A stretch of 64,000 nt of DNA from Azoarcus olearius (GTDB lineage Bacteria; Pseudomonadota; Gammaproteobacteria; Burkholderiales; Rhodocyclaceae). The position numbers and the translations under genes are program-made. The DNA is taken from the NCBI RefSeq assembly GCF_001682385.1, contig NZ_CP016210.1:744001-808000 (forward strand), in the 5' to 3' direction. The first letter of the stretch is position 1. Each line of letters starts with the position of its first letter. Positions 26,756-36,394 of this stretch are shown here, in pieces. The notes below the pieces were generated by a model that saw nothing but the letters and a program-made list of their open reading frames with translations, was not told where the DNA came from and ran no database searches.

Positions 26756-28921
26756 ATGTCGAACGCCAACCTGCCCGCCTATCCGCAACCGGATCTCGAG
26801 GCCTGGAACAAGGCCGCCGCCAAGCAGGCGCCGGACGGCCAACTGGACAAGCTGAACTGGATCACGCCGGAAGGCCTGACCGTCAAGCCGCTGTACACCA
26901 AGGCTGACACCGCCGACCTGCCGCACGCCGACACCCTGCCGGGCTTCGAGCCCTTCCTGCGCGGCCCGCAGCCCACGATGTACGCGGTCAAGCCGTGGAC
27001 CATCCGCCAGTACGCCGGCTTCTCCACCGCGGAAGAATCCAACGCCTTCTACCGCAAGGCGCTCGCCGCCGGCGGCCAGGGCGTGTCGGTGGCCTTCGAC
27101 CTCGCCACCCACCGCGGCTACGACTCCGACAATCCCCGCGTGCTCGGCGACGTCGGCAAGGCCGGCGTGGCGATCGACTCGGTGGAAGACATGAAGATCC
27201 TGTTCGACGGCATCCCGCTCGACAAGATCTCGGTGTCGATGACCATGAACGGCGCGGTGCTGCCCATCCTCGCCGGCTACATCGTCGCGGCCGAAGAGCA
27301 GGGCGTGGCGCAGGACAAGCTGTCCGGGACCATCCAGAACGACATCCTCAAGGAGTTCATGGTCCGCAACACCTACATCTACCCGCCGACGCCGTCGATG
27401 AAGATCATCGCCGACATCTTCCAGTACACGTCGTCGCACATGCCCAAGTTCAACAGCATCTCGATCTCGGGCTACCACATCCAGGAAGCGGGCGCGAACC
27501 AGGCCATCGAACTGGCCTTCACGCTCGCCGACGGTCTCGAATACGTGCGCACCGGCATCGCCGCCGGCATGGACGTCGACACCTTCGCCGGCCGCCTGTC
27601 CTTCTTCTGGGCGGTGGGCATGAACTTCTACCTCGAGATCGCCAAGATGCGCGCCGCGCGCCTGCTGTGGTGGCGGATCATGAAGCAGTTCAACCCCAAG
27701 AGCCCCAAGTCGATGATGCTGCGCACCCACTCGCAGACTTCCGGCTGGTCGCTCACCGAGCAGGACCCGTACAACAACGTGGTCCGCACCACCATCGAGG
27801 CGATGGCCGCGGTGTTCGGCGGCACCCAGTCGCTGCACACCAACGCGCTCGACGAAGCGATCGCGCTGCCCACCGAGTTCTCGGCCCGCATCGCTCGCAA
27901 CACCCAGATCATCATCCAGGAAGAGACCCACATCTGTAACGTCGTCGATCCCTGGGCCGGCTCCTACATGATGGAAAAGCTCACCCAGGACATGGCAGAC
28001 AAGGCCTGGGCGCTGATCGAGGAAATCGAGGCCATGGGCGGCATGACCAAGGCGGTCGAATCCGGCTGGGCCAAGATGAAGGTCGAGGAATGCGCCGCCG
28101 ACAAGCAGGCGCGCATCGACTCCGGCAAGGACGTCATCGTCGGCGTGAACAAGTACAAGCTGGCGAAGGAAGACCCGATCGAGATCCTCGACATCGACAA
28201 CCACGCCGTGCGTGAAGCGCAGATCGCCCGTCTCACCAAGATCCGCGCCACCCGCGACAGCGCCGCGGTGCAGGCCGCGCTCGACGCGCTCACCCAGTGC
28301 GCCGAAAGCGGCGAAGGCAACCTGCTCGACCTCGCGGTCAAGGCGGTGCGTCTGCGCGCCTCGGTGGGCGAAATCTCCGACGCGCTGGAAAAGGTGTTCG
28401 GCCGCTACCGTGCCAACCCGCAGGCGGTGTCCGGCGTGTATGGCGCCGTGGTGGAAGACGACGCCGACTGGAAGGAACTGAAGGCCGAGATCGAAGCCTT
28501 CATCGCCGAGGAAGGCCGCCGCCCCCGCATCATGATCGCCAAGCTCGGCCAGGACGGCCACGACCGTGGCGCCAAGGTGGTGGCTTCCGCCTTCGCCGAC
28601 CTCGGCTTCGACATCGACATCGGCCCGCTCTTCCAGACCCCGGAAGAAGCGGCCCGCCACGCGGTGGAAAACGATGTGCACGCGGTCGGCTGCTCCAGCC
28701 TCGCCGCCGGCCACAAGACCCTGGTGCCGGCCATCATCGCCGAGCTGAAGCGCTTGGGCGCCGAAGACATCATCACCTTCGTCGGTGGCGTGATCCCGGC
28801 GCAGGACTACGACGCGCTCTACGCCGCCGGTGCCAAGGGCATCTTCGGCCCGGGTACGCCGATCCCGAAGGCGGCGCGCGAAGTGCTGAAGCAGATCCGC
28901 GCGGCCAAGGTCGCGGCCTGA
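26756..28921 (+). CDS. mcm: Methylmalonyl-CoA mutase
   Basis: The protein has 721 residues. It has an N-terminal catalytic TIM barrel (about 50-560) and a C-terminal B12-binding domain with [10 protein letters not shown], whose histidine ligates cobalt. It interconverts (R)-methylmalonyl-CoA and succinyl-CoA with adenosylcobalamin. Tyr76 (TMYAVKPW) and Arg204 ([10 protein letters not shown]) correspond to the residues that hold the substrate carboxylate in characterised mutases, so methylmalonyl specificity is well supported. A single polypeptide carries both domains, as in the homodimeric form. It is the first gene before meaB, pccB and pccA. Confidence 0.96.
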   Translation: MSNANLPAYPQPDLEAWNKAAAKQAPDGQLDKLNWITPEGLTVKPLYTKADTADLPHADTLPGFEPFLRGPQPTMYAVKPWTIRQYAGFSTAEESNAFYRKALAAGGQGVSVAFDLATHRGYDSDNPRVLGDVGKAGVAIDSVEDMKILFDGIPLDKISVSMTMNGAVLPILAGYIVAAEEQGVAQDKLSGTIQNDILKEFMVRNTYIYPPTPSMKIIADIFQYTSSHMPKFNSISISGYHIQEAGANQAIELAFTLADGLEYVRTGIAAGMDVDTFAGRLSFFWAVGMNFYLEIAKMRAARLLWWRIMKQFNPKSPKSMMLRTHSQTSGWSLTEQDPYNNVVRTTIEAMAAVFGGTQSLHTNALDEAIALPTEFSARIARNTQIIIQEETHICNVVDPWAGSYMMEKLTQDMADKAWALIEEIEAMGGMTKAVESGWAKMKVEECAADKQARIDSGKDVIVGVNKYKLAKEDPIEILDIDNHAVREAQIARLTKIRATRDSAAVQAALDALTQCAESGEGNLLDLAVKAVRLRASVGEISDALEKVFGRYRANPQAVSGVYGAVVEDDADWKELKAEIEAFIAEEGRRPRIMIAKLGQDGHDRGAKVVASAFADLGFDIDIGPLFQTPEEAARHAVENDVHAVGCSSLAAGHKTLVPAIIAELKRLGAEDIITFVGGVIPAQDYDALYAAGAKGIFGPGTPIPKAAREVLKQIRAAKVAA

Positions 28922-28987
28922 TACGCTTCGCTGCCCGCAACTCGCCGTCATGGCGGGGTGCGGGCGCAGCCCGTCTCCGTCCGCCCG

Positions 28988-30001
28988 ATGGCCATGAACA
29001 TGCCCGAAAGCCTGCCCGTGCTCGATGACGCCGATCTCGCCCTGGTCGAGGGGGTGCGTGCGCGCCAGCTGCGCCCGCTCGCCAAGACCATCACGCTGAT
29101 CGAGTCGCAGCGCGAGGACCACAAAGCGCGTGCGCGCGCGGTGCTGGAGGCGCTGCTGCCGCACACCGGCGGGGCGATGCGGGTGGGCATTTCCGGCGTG
29201 CCGGGGGTGGGCAAGTCCACCTTCATCGAGGCGCTCGGGCTCTACCTCATCGAGCAGGGCCTGCGCGTGGCGGTGCTGGCGGTCGATCCGTCGTCGTCGC
29301 TGACCGGCGGCTCCATCCTCGGCGACAAGACGCGCATGGAACTGCTGTCGCAGAATCCGGCGGCCTTCATCCGTCCCAGCCCGTCGGCCGGTTCCCTCGG
29401 CGGTGTCGCCGAGAAGACGCGCGAGACCCTGCTGGTGTGCGAGGCCGCCGGCTTCGACGTGATCATCGTCGAGACCGTCGGCGTGGGGCAGAGCGAGACC
29501 GCGGTGGCCGGCATGACCGACATCTTCTGCCTGCTGCAGCTGCCCAATGCCGGCGACGATCTGCAGGCGATCAAGAAAGGCATCATGGAGATCGCCGACC
29601 TGATCGTCATCAACAAGGCCGACATCGACGCCGGCGCGGCGATGCGGGCGAAGTCGCAGATGAAGACCGCGCTGCACATGCTGCGCCCGGCCAGCCCCAA
29701 CTGGACGGTGCCGGTGCTGACGCTGTCGGCGCTGAAGAAGGACGGCATCGCCGAGTTCTGGAACGCCGTGCAGGACTACCGCGGCGCGATGACGAAGAGC
29801 GGCGAGTTCGAGGCCAAGCGCCGCCACCAGGCGCTGGCGTGGATGTGGGAACTGATAGACACCGGGCTGCGCAGCCGCTTCCGCAACCACCCCGGCGTGC
29901 GCGACGCGCTGCCGCTGCTGGCGGCCGCGGTGGAGGCGGGCGGCACCACGCCCTCGGCGGCGGCGCAGCGCCTGCTCGGCTGCCTGAACCGAACGAATTG
30001 A
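28988..30001 (+). CDS. meaB: MeaB, G-protein chaperone of methylmalonyl-CoA mutase
   Basis: The protein has 337 residues. The P-loop is GVPGVGKST (70-78), with a switch region ETVGVGQSE and base-recognition motif NKAD. MeaB proteins (also annotated ArgK) gate B12 loading and protect the mutase from inactivation, using GTP. The gene follows mcm by 66 bp, a gap that contains a hairpin at 28931-28969. An upstream GTG at 28958 is in frame, but the ATG at 28988 fits the family N-terminus better; ATGs at 28994 and 29000 are also possible. Confidence 0.93.
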   Translation: MAMNMPESLPVLDDADLALVEGVRARQLRPLAKTITLIESQREDHKARARAVLEALLPHTGGAMRVGISGVPGVGKSTFIEALGLYLIEQGLRVAVLAVDPSSSLTGGSILGDKTRMELLSQNPAAFIRPSPSAGSLGGVAEKTRETLLVCEAAGFDVIIVETVGVGQSETAVAGMTDIFCLLQLPNAGDDLQAIKKGIMEIADLIVINKADIDAGAAMRAKSQMKTALHMLRPASPNWTVPVLTLSALKKDGIAEFWNAVQDYRGAMTKSGEFEAKRRHQALAWMWELIDTGLRSRFRNHPGVRDALPLLAAAVEAGGTTPSAAAQRLLGCLNRTN

Positions 30002-30066
30002 AACGAAAACACGTTCCGCCCGCGATTGCGCGGACGGGCGGCAAGGAACCTTAAAGGAGGTCATCA

Positions 30067-31602
30067 ATGCACGACATCATCCGTCAGCTGGACGAGAAGC
30101 GCGCTGCGGCCCGCCTGGGCGGCGGCCAGAAGCGGATCGACTCCCAGCATGCCAAGGGCAAGCTCACCGCGCGCGAGCGCATCGAGCTGCTGCTCGATCC
30201 CGATTCCTTCGAGGAATGGGACATGTTCAAGGAGCACCGCTGCGTCGACTTCGGCATGGACAAGGCGGAGAAGACCCCGGGCGACGGCGTGGTGACCGGC
30301 TACGGCACCATCAACGGCCGGCTGGTGTTCGTGTTCTCGCAGGACTTCACGGTGTTCGGCGGCTCGCTGTCCGAAACCCACGCCGAGAAGATCTGCAAGG
30401 TGATGGACCACGCGATGAAGGTCGGCGCGCCGGTGATCGGCCTCAACGACTCGGGCGGCGCCCGCATCCAGGAAGGCGTGGCCTCGCTCGGCGGCTATGC
30501 CGACGTGTTCCAGCGCAACGTGATGGCCTCGGGCGTGATCCCGCAGATCTCGATGATCATGGGCCCCTGCGCCGGCGGCGCGGTGTATTCGCCGTCGATG
30601 ACCGACTTCATCTTCATGGTGAAGGATTCGTCGTACATGTTCGTGACCGGTCCGGAAGTGGTGAAGACCGTGACCCACGAAGACGTCACCGCCGAGGAAC
30701 TCGGCGGCGCGGTGACCCACACCAGCAAGTCCGGCGTGGCCGATCTCGCGTTCGAGAACGACGTCGAGGCGCTCACCATGCTGCGCCGCTTCATGAACTA
30801 CCTGCCGTCGTCCAACCGCGAAAAGCCGCCGGTGCAGCCGACCAACGATCCGGCCGACCGTCAGGACTTCTCGCTCGACACCCTGGTGCCGGACAACCCC
30901 AACAAGCCGTACGACATGAAGGAGCTGATCATCAAGGTGGTCGATGACTGCGACTTCTTCGAACTGCAGCCCGACTACGCCAAGAACATCATCATCGGCA
31001 TGGCGCGCATGGACGGCCAGCCGGTCGGCATCGTCGCCAACCAGCCGCTGGTGCTGGCCGGTTGCCTGGACATCAAGAGCGCGATCAAGGCCGCGCGCTT
31101 CGTCCGCTTCTGCGACGCCTTCAACATCCCGGTGGTCACCTTCGTCGACGTCCCGGGCTTCATGCCGGGCACCGCCCAGGAATACGGCGGCATCATCAAG
31201 CACGGTGCCAAGCTGCTGTACGCCTACGCCGAATGCACCGTGCCCAAGGTCACCGTGATCACCCGCAAGGCCTACGGCGGCGCCTACGACGTGATGGCCT
31301 CCAAGCACCTGCGCGGCGACGTCAACCTCGCCTGGCCCAGCGCCGAGATCGCGGTGATGGGGCCGAAGGGCGCGGTGGAGATCATCTTCCGCGAAGAAAA
31401 GAACAACCCGGAAAAGCTCGCCGAGCGCGAAGCCGAGTACAAGGCCAAGTTCGCCAACCCCTTCGTGGCCGCCAGCCGCGGCTTCATCGACGACGTCGTG
31501 ATGCCGCACAACACCCGCAAGCGCATCTGCCGCAGCCTGGCGATGCTGGCCGACAAGCAGCTCGACAACCCGTGGCGCAAGCACGGCAACATTCCGCTCT
31601 GA
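30067..31602 (+). CDS. pccB: Propionyl-CoA carboxylase beta (carboxyltransferase) subunit
   Basis: The protein has 511 residues with paired crotonase-like carboxyltransferase domains. Glycine-rich oxyanion loops are visible at [12 protein letters not shown] and [12 protein letters not shown] in the N half, and at [10 protein letters not shown] and [11 protein letters not shown] in the C half. It moves the carboxyl group from biotin to propionyl-CoA, giving methylmalonyl-CoA. A near-perfect Shine-Dalgarno, AAAGGAGGT, precedes the ATG, and a hairpin occupies the gap after meaB (30013-30049). Next to pccA and mcm, propionyl-CoA is the natural substrate, though acetyl-CoA use cannot be excluded. 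Confidence 0.93.
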   Translation: MHDIIRQLDEKRAAARLGGGQKRIDSQHAKGKLTARERIELLLDPDSFEEWDMFKEHRCVDFGMDKAEKTPGDGVVTGYGTINGRLVFVFSQDFTVFGGSLSETHAEKICKVMDHAMKVGAPVIGLNDSGGARIQEGVASLGGYADVFQRNVMASGVIPQISMIMGPCAGGAVYSPSMTDFIFMVKDSSYMFVTGPEVVKTVTHEDVTAEELGGAVTHTSKSGVADLAFENDVEALTMLRRFMNYLPSSNREKPPVQPTNDPADRQDFSLDTLVPDNPNKPYDMKELIIKVVDDCDFFELQPDYAKNIIIGMARMDGQPVGIVANQPLVLAGCLDIKSAIKAARFVRFCDAFNIPVVTFVDVPGFMPGTAQEYGGIIKHGAKLLYAYAECTVPKVTVITRKAYGGAYDVMASKHLRGDVNLAWPSAEIAVMGPKGAVEIIFREEKNNPEKLAEREAEYKAKFANPFVAASRGFIDDVVMPHNTRKRICRSLAMLADKQLDNPWRKHGNIPL

Positions 31603-31623
31603 TCGCCGGGGAGACTTAACGCA

Positions 31624-31722
31624 ATGTTTACCAAGATCCTGATTGCCAACCGCGGCGACCAGCCGCAAAGCGGCGCAGAGACGAAGTCAAATCGCCGTGC
31701 GTGCGTAGCACGCTGCGATTGA
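31624..31722 (+). pseudogene. 32-codon fragment starting like pccA (duplicated 5' end or leader peptide)
   Basis: The frame opens with [12 protein letters not shown], identical to PccA for its first 11 residues, then diverges (QPQSGAETKSNRR and on) and stops at TGA 31720-31722. It has its own copy of the ribosome site, so it is probably translated. It may be a duplication scar, or it could act as an upstream leader whose translation influences pccA 18 bp further on. A small GCCGC-AAA-GCGGC hairpin lies at 31662-31674. Confidence 0.55.
31690..31720 (+). other. Strong hairpin between the two pccA starts
   Basis: Outer arms AATCGC / GCGATT and inner arms GCGTGC-GTA-GCACGC form a 12-pair stem with a small internal loop. 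It ends within the stop codon of the 32-codon fragment and just before the true pccA ribosome site. No U-tract follows. Confidence 0.6.
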
Positions 31723-31740
31723 GCCGCGGAGAGATAACGT

Positions 31741-33747
31741 ATGTTTACCAAGATCCTGATTGCTAACCGCGGCGAAATCGCCTGCCGCGTGATCAAGACC
31801 GCCCGCAAGATGGGCATCAAGACCGTCGCCGTCTATTCCGAGGCGGACAAGGATGCGCTGCACGTCGACCTCGCCGACGAAGCCGTCTGCATCGGCCCGG
31901 CGCCGTCGAAAGATTCCTACCTCGTCATGGACCGCATCATCGCCGCGTGCAAGCAGACCGGCGCCGAGGCTGTCCATCCGGGCTATGGCTTCCTGTCCGA
32001 GAACGCCGAGTTCTCGCGCCGCCTCGAAGAGGAAGGCATCAAGTTCATCGGTCCGAAGCACTACTCGGTCGCCAAGATGGGCGACAAGATCGAGTCGAAG
32101 AAGCTCGCGATCGAAGCCAAGGTCAATACCATCCCCGGCTACAACGACGCCATCGCCGGCCCGGCCGAAGCGGTCGAGATCGCCAAGAAGATCGGCTACC
32201 CGGTGATGATCAAGGCCTCCGCCGGCGGCGGCGGCAAGGGCCTGCGCGTGGCCTACAACGACGAGCAGGCCTTCGAAGGCTTCTCGTCCTGCGTCAATGA
32301 AGCGCGCAACTCCTTCGGCGACGACCGCGTCTTCATCGAGAAGTACGTGCTCGAGCCGCGCCACATCGAAATCCAGGTGCTCGGCGACTCGCACGGCAAC
32401 TACGTGTACCTGAACGAGCGCGACTGCTCGATCCAGCGCCGTCACCAGAAGGTCATCGAGGAGGCGCCGAGCCCCTTCGTCGATGCCGAGATGCGCAAGG
32501 CCATGGGCGAGCAGGCTGTGGCGCTGGCGCGCGCGGTGAACTACGAATCGGCCGGCACGGTCGAGTTCGTCGTCTCCGGCGCCACCAAGGAGTTCTACTT
32601 CCTGGAGATGAACACCCGCCTCCAGGTGGAGCACCCGGTCACCGAGCTGATCACCGGGCTGGACCTCGTCGAGCAGATGATCCGCGTCGCCGCCGGCGAG
32701 AAGCTGCCGCTCTCCCAGGCCGACGTGAAGATCAACGGCTGGGCGATGGAATGCCGCATCAACGCCGAAGATCCGTTCCGCGGCTTCCTGCCCTCCACCG
32801 GCCGCCTGGTGCGCTTCCAGCCGCCGGCCGAGGTCGACGGCCAGGTCCGCGTCGATACCGGCGTCTATGACGGCGGTGAGATCTCGATGTTCTACGACTC
32901 GATGATCGCCAAGCTCATCGTGCACGGTGCCACCCGCGACCAGGCGATCGGCCGCATGCGCGACGCGCTCAACGCCTTCGTGATCCGCGGCATCAGCTCC
33001 AACATCCCGTTCCAGGCCGCGCTGATGCAGCACCCGCGCTTCTGCTCGGGCAACTTCAACACCGGCTTCATCGCCGAGGAGTTCCCGAAGGGCTTCGACG
33101 CCTCGATGGTGCCGCACGATGACCCGGCGCTGCTCGCCGCCGTCGCCGCCTATGTGCATCGCAGCTACATCGACCGTGCCGCGCGCGTCTCCGGCCAGCT
33201 GCCGGGCCACGAGCGCGCGGTGGGCAACGAGTGGGTCGTGATCCGCCTTGGCACCGACAACCAGAACGAGCTGCTGCCGGTCACCGCCACCCCGGTCGCG
33301 GGCGGCTACGCGGTCACCCTGAACGGCGAGACCTACACCATCAAGTCGGACTGGCAGCTGGGCCAGGCGCTGTTCAACGGCACCTGCAACGGCAATGAGT
33401 TCACGCTGCAGGTCGAGCGCCACAAGATGCGCTACCGCCTGTTCCACTGGGGCACGCAGGCCGACTTCCTGGTCATGTCCAAGCGCGCGGCCGAGCTGCA
33501 GAGCCTGATGCCGGTGAAGCTGCCGCCCGACCTGTCGAAGTTCCTGCTGTCGCCGATGCCGGGCCTGCTGCGTGAAGTGTCGGTCAGCGAAGGCCAGGAA
33601 GTGAAGGCCGGCGAAAAGCTCGCGGTCATCGAGGCGATGAAGATGGAGAACCTGCTGAAGGCCGAGCAGGACGGCAAGGTCAAGAAGGTCGTGATCAAGC
33701 CGGGCGCCAGCCTCGCGGTGGACGACGTCATCATCGAGTTCGAATAA
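31741..33747 (+). CDS. pccA: Propionyl-CoA carboxylase alpha (biotin carboxylase/carrier) subunit
   Basis: The protein has 668 residues. The biotin carboxylase ATP-grasp unit is at about 1-450, with glycine-rich loop [10 protein letters not shown] and [15 protein letters not shown] linker domain is followed by a C-terminal biotinyl domain whose EAMKMEN motif has the biotinylated Lys at about 634. It charges biotin with bicarbonate and ATP for PccB. The length and linker match propionyl-CoA rather than acetyl-CoA carboxylase, whose AccC and AccB are separate. The start is the second of two near-identical start regions; only this one continues into the full protein. A terminator follows at 33825. 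Confidence 0.95.
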   Translation: MFTKILIANRGEIACRVIKTARKMGIKTVAVYSEADKDALHVDLADEAVCIGPAPSKDSYLVMDRIIAACKQTGAEAVHPGYGFLSENAEFSRRLEEEGIKFIGPKHYSVAKMGDKIESKKLAIEAKVNTIPGYNDAIAGPAEAVEIAKKIGYPVMIKASAGGGGKGLRVAYNDEQAFEGFSSCVNEARNSFGDDRVFIEKYVLEPRHIEIQVLGDSHGNYVYLNERDCSIQRRHQKVIEEAPSPFVDAEMRKAMGEQAVALARAVNYESAGTVEFVVSGATKEFYFLEMNTRLQVEHPVTELITGLDLVEQMIRVAAGEKLPLSQADVKINGWAMECRINAEDPFRGFLPSTGRLVRFQPPAEVDGQVRVDTGVYDGGEISMFYDSMIAKLIVHGATRDQAIGRMRDALNAFVIRGISSNIPFQAALMQHPRFCSGNFNTGFIAEEFPKGFDASMVPHDDPALLAAVAAYVHRSYIDRAARVSGQLPGHERAVGNEWVVIRLGTDNQNELLPVTATPVAGGYAVTLNGETYTIKSDWQLGQALFNGTCNGNEFTLQVERHKMRYRLFHWGTQADFLVMSKRAAELQSLMPVKLPPDLSKFLLSPMPGLLREVSVSEGQEVKAGEKLAVIEAMKMENLLKAEQDGKVKKVVIKPGASLAVDDVIIEFE

Positions 33748-33824
33748 GAACCCAGGTTCGACCTTTTTCGTTCGATGGGGAGGGAGATCCGGCGACACAG
33801 AGCGCCGGATACCTGTCGAGGGAT

Positions 33825-33850
33825 GGGCCCGCGCAAGCGGGCCCTTTTTT
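33825..33850 (+). terminator. Rho-independent terminator of the mcm-meaB-pccBA genes
   Basis: The stem is GGGCCCGC / GCGGGCCC (eight pairs) with loop GCAA, followed by six T. It starts 78 bp after the pccA stop. Confidence 0.92.
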
Positions 33851-33929
33851 GTTTACCGCCGTGCTCAATTTGGGGGTTTCGCGACTGCGGCTGGGTCACA
33901 ATGCAAGGTCCTCCCTCGCTGGCCGCTGC

Positions 33930-36386
33930 ATGGAACCCACCTTGCCCGTCGATCTCGAAACCGTCGCTGACGAGGGCGAGGATTCCCTGCTGCGCGCGCT
34001 GATCGACGTGATCCCCGACCTTGTCTTCTTCAAGGACGAGGCGGGCCGCTACCTTGGCTGCAACCGCGCCTTCGAGGCCTACACGGGACGCCGCGAGGCC
34101 GAGCTGATCGGTTACACCGACCGCGACCTGTTCGATCTTTCCACCGCCGACTCCTACCGCGGCTACGACAGCGCGGTGCTCGCCAGCGGCCGCTCCAGCC
34201 GCAACGAAGAGTGGATCGTCTATCCCGACGGCCGCCGCGTGCTGGTGGACACCCTGAAAACGCCCTTCCGCGACGCTGCCAGCGGGCGCCGCGGCGTGGT
34301 CGGCATCAGCCGCGACGTCACCGTGTTCCGCGAAACCGCCGAAGCCCTGCGGCGCAGCCAGGAGAACCTGGAGCGCGCGCAGGCGGTCGCCCGCACCGGC
34401 AGCTGGTATGTGGATTTCGTCAGCGGCCAGATGGACTGGTCGGCCGAGACCTGCCGCTTGTTCGGACAGGCGCCGGGATGCGTGCCGAGCTACGAGCTGT
34501 TCCTGAGCGTGGTCCACCCCGAGGATCAGGCGCTGGTGGAGGCGGCCTGGCGGCAGGCGGTGGCCCGCGGCGACTACGACCTCACGCACCGCGTCATCGT
34601 GGGCGGCGAGGTGCGCTGGGTGCACGAGCGCGCCGAGTTCCGCCGCGCCGCCGACGGCGCCGCGCTGGCCGGCATCGGCACCGTGCAGGACATCACCGAC
34701 CGCAAGCTCGCCGAGCAGAGCCTGCGCCAGGCCGCGACGGTGTTCGAGAACACCGGCGAAGGCGTGATCATCGCCGACGCCAAGAACCGCATCATCGCGG
34801 TCAACCGCGCGTTTACCGTGATCACCGGCTACGGTCCGGAAGAAGTCATCGGGCGCAGCCCCAACCTGCTGCGTTCGGGGCGGCACGATGCCGCCTACTA
34901 CGACGCGATGTGGCGCGGCGTGCATGAGGCCGGCCACTGGCAGGGCGAGATCTGGAACCGGCGCAAGAACGGCGAGATCTTCCCCGAACTGCTGACGCTG
35001 TCGGTGGTGCGCGACCACAACGGCAAGGTGTCGCATTACGTCGGGGTGTTCTCCGACATCTCGCGCATGAAGGAAACCGAGGCGCGGCTGCAGCGGCTGG
35101 CGCATTACGACGCGCTGACCGACCTGCCCAACCGCGTGCTGCTCAACCTGCGCCTGGCACATGGCGTGGAGCGCGTGCAACGCAGCGGCGAGATGCTGGC
35201 GGTGCTGTTCCTCGACATCGACCGCTTCAAGAACGTCAACGACAGCCTCGGCCACCCGGTCGGCGACGAACTGCTGATCGAGATCGCACGTCGCCTGCGT
35301 TCGCGCATCCGCGCCGAGGACACGCTGGCGCGGCTGGGGGGCGACGAGTTCGTGATCCTGCTCGACCGCATCCGCAGCGCCAACGACGTGGCCGACTTCG
35401 CGCAGGAAATCATCGACCTGCTCAATCAGTCCTTCCAGCTGGCGAGCGGGCAGGAAGTCTTCGTCGGCGCCAGCATCGGCATCAGCCTCTATCCGCTCGA
35501 CACCGACGATGCCACCCAGCTGATCAGCAACGCCGACGCGGCGCTGTATCAGGCGAAGGAGGCCGGGCGCAACGTCTACCGCTTCTACACCGCCGACCTC
35601 ACCCGCGCCGCACACGAACGGCTGGGGCTGGAGGCCGCCTTGCGGCGCGGGCTGGAGCGCGGCGAGTTCGTGCTGCATTTCCAGCCGGTGGTGGCGCTGG
35701 ACAAGGGCGAGGTGGTCGGTGCCGAAGCCCTGGTGCGCTGGAACCACCCGACCGAGGGCATGATCGCGCCGCTGCGCTTCATTCCGCTGGCCGAAGAAAC
35801 CGGCCTGATCGTGCCGCTGGGCGAATGGGTGCTGGAATCCGCCTGCCGGCAGGGGCGCGAGTGGCTGGATTGCGGCCGTCCGCTGACGATCGCGGTCAAC
35901 CTGTCCACCCGCCAGTTCCGGGCCGGCGACCTGACCGCCACCGTGCGCGACATCCTCGACCGCACGGGTTTTCCTGCCGCGCTGCTCGAACTCGAAATCA
36001 CCGAAAGCACGGTGATGGAGGACGCCGACCGTGCGGTGGCGACGCTGGCCGCACTGAAGGGCCTGGGCGTGCGGCTGTCGATCGACGACTTCGGCACTGG
36101 CTATTCCTCGCTCGCCTATCTCAAACGCTTCGCGGTCGATGCGCTGAAGATAGACCGCTCCTTCGTGCGCGACATCGCCGACGACGAGAACGACCGCATG
36201 ATCGTCGCCACTGTGGTCGCGATGGCCCACCAGATGCGGCTGGGCGTCATCGCGGAGGGCGTGGAGACCGCGGAGCAACTCGCGTTTCTGCGCAGCCTCG
36301 GCTGCGAGGCCTACCAGGGTTATCTGGTGGGCCGACCGCAGGCCGCGGCGGACTTCCTCGGCGCGGTCGAACGCGCGGGAATCTGA
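33930..36386 (+). CDS. PAS-PAS-PAS-GGDEF-EAL cyclic-di-GMP signalling protein
   Basis: The protein has 818 residues and no membrane segment, so it is cytosolic. Three PAS-type sensor domains occupy about 20-135, 145-262 and 265-385. The diguanylate cyclase domain has intact GGDEF (470-474), with RAED five residues before it as a product-inhibition site. The phosphodiesterase domain has EAL (599-601) and downstream metal/catalytic motifs such as DDFGTGYSS. Both activities look possible, so it may switch between making and breaking c-di-GMP. The ATG at 33930 is used; an in-frame TTG at 33849 lies inside the terminator T-tract. Confidence 0.9.
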   Translation: MEPTLPVDLETVADEGEDSLLRALIDVIPDLVFFKDEAGRYLGCNRAFEAYTGRREAELIGYTDRDLFDLSTADSYRGYDSAVLASGRSSRNEEWIVYPDGRRVLVDTLKTPFRDAASGRRGVVGISRDVTVFRETAEALRRSQENLERAQAVARTGSWYVDFVSGQMDWSAETCRLFGQAPGCVPSYELFLSVVHPEDQALVEAAWRQAVARGDYDLTHRVIVGGEVRWVHERAEFRRAADGAALAGIGTVQDITDRKLAEQSLRQAATVFENTGEGVIIADAKNRIIAVNRAFTVITGYGPEEVIGRSPNLLRSGRHDAAYYDAMWRGVHEAGHWQGEIWNRRKNGEIFPELLTLSVVRDHNGKVSHYVGVFSDISRMKETEARLQRLAHYDALTDLPNRVLLNLRLAHGVERVQRSGEMLAVLFLDIDRFKNVNDSLGHPVGDELLIEIARRLRSRIRAEDTLARLGGDEFVILLDRIRSANDVADFAQEIIDLLNQSFQLASGQEVFVGASIGISLYPLDTDDATQLISNADAALYQAKEAGRNVYRFYTADLTRAAHERLGLEAALRRGLERGEFVLHFQPVVALDKGEVVGAEALVRWNHPTEGMIAPLRFIPLAEETGLIVPLGEWVLESACRQGREWLDCGRPLTIAVNLSTRQFRAGDLTATVRDILDRTGFPAALLELEITESTVMEDADRAVATLAALKGLGVRLSIDDFGTGYSSLAYLKRFAVDALKIDRSFVRDIADDENDRMIVATVVAMAHQMRLGVIAEGVETAEQLAFLRSLGCEAYQGYLVGRPQAAADFLGAVERAGI

Positions 36387-36394
36387 GGCTCACC

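Larger units (their letters stand above)
31605..31775 (+). repeat. Direct duplication of the pccA translation start
   Basis: 31605-31658 and 31723-31775 are near copies, covering the ribosome-site region (GGAGActTAACG against GGAGAgaTAACG) and the first 35 nt of coding sequence from ATG. In the coding part only one base differs, a silent GCC/GCT change. The two ATGs (31624 and 31741) are exactly 117 bp apart, a multiple of three, but a stop at 31720-31722 separates them. The 64 bp between the copies match neither side. Confidence 0.92.

Noticed and set aside
26750-30067. Minus-strand open frame of over 1100 residues
   Set aside because: It is antisense to mcm and meaB, His/Arg/Val-rich, with no recognisable domain. 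Long antisense frames are common at this GC content.
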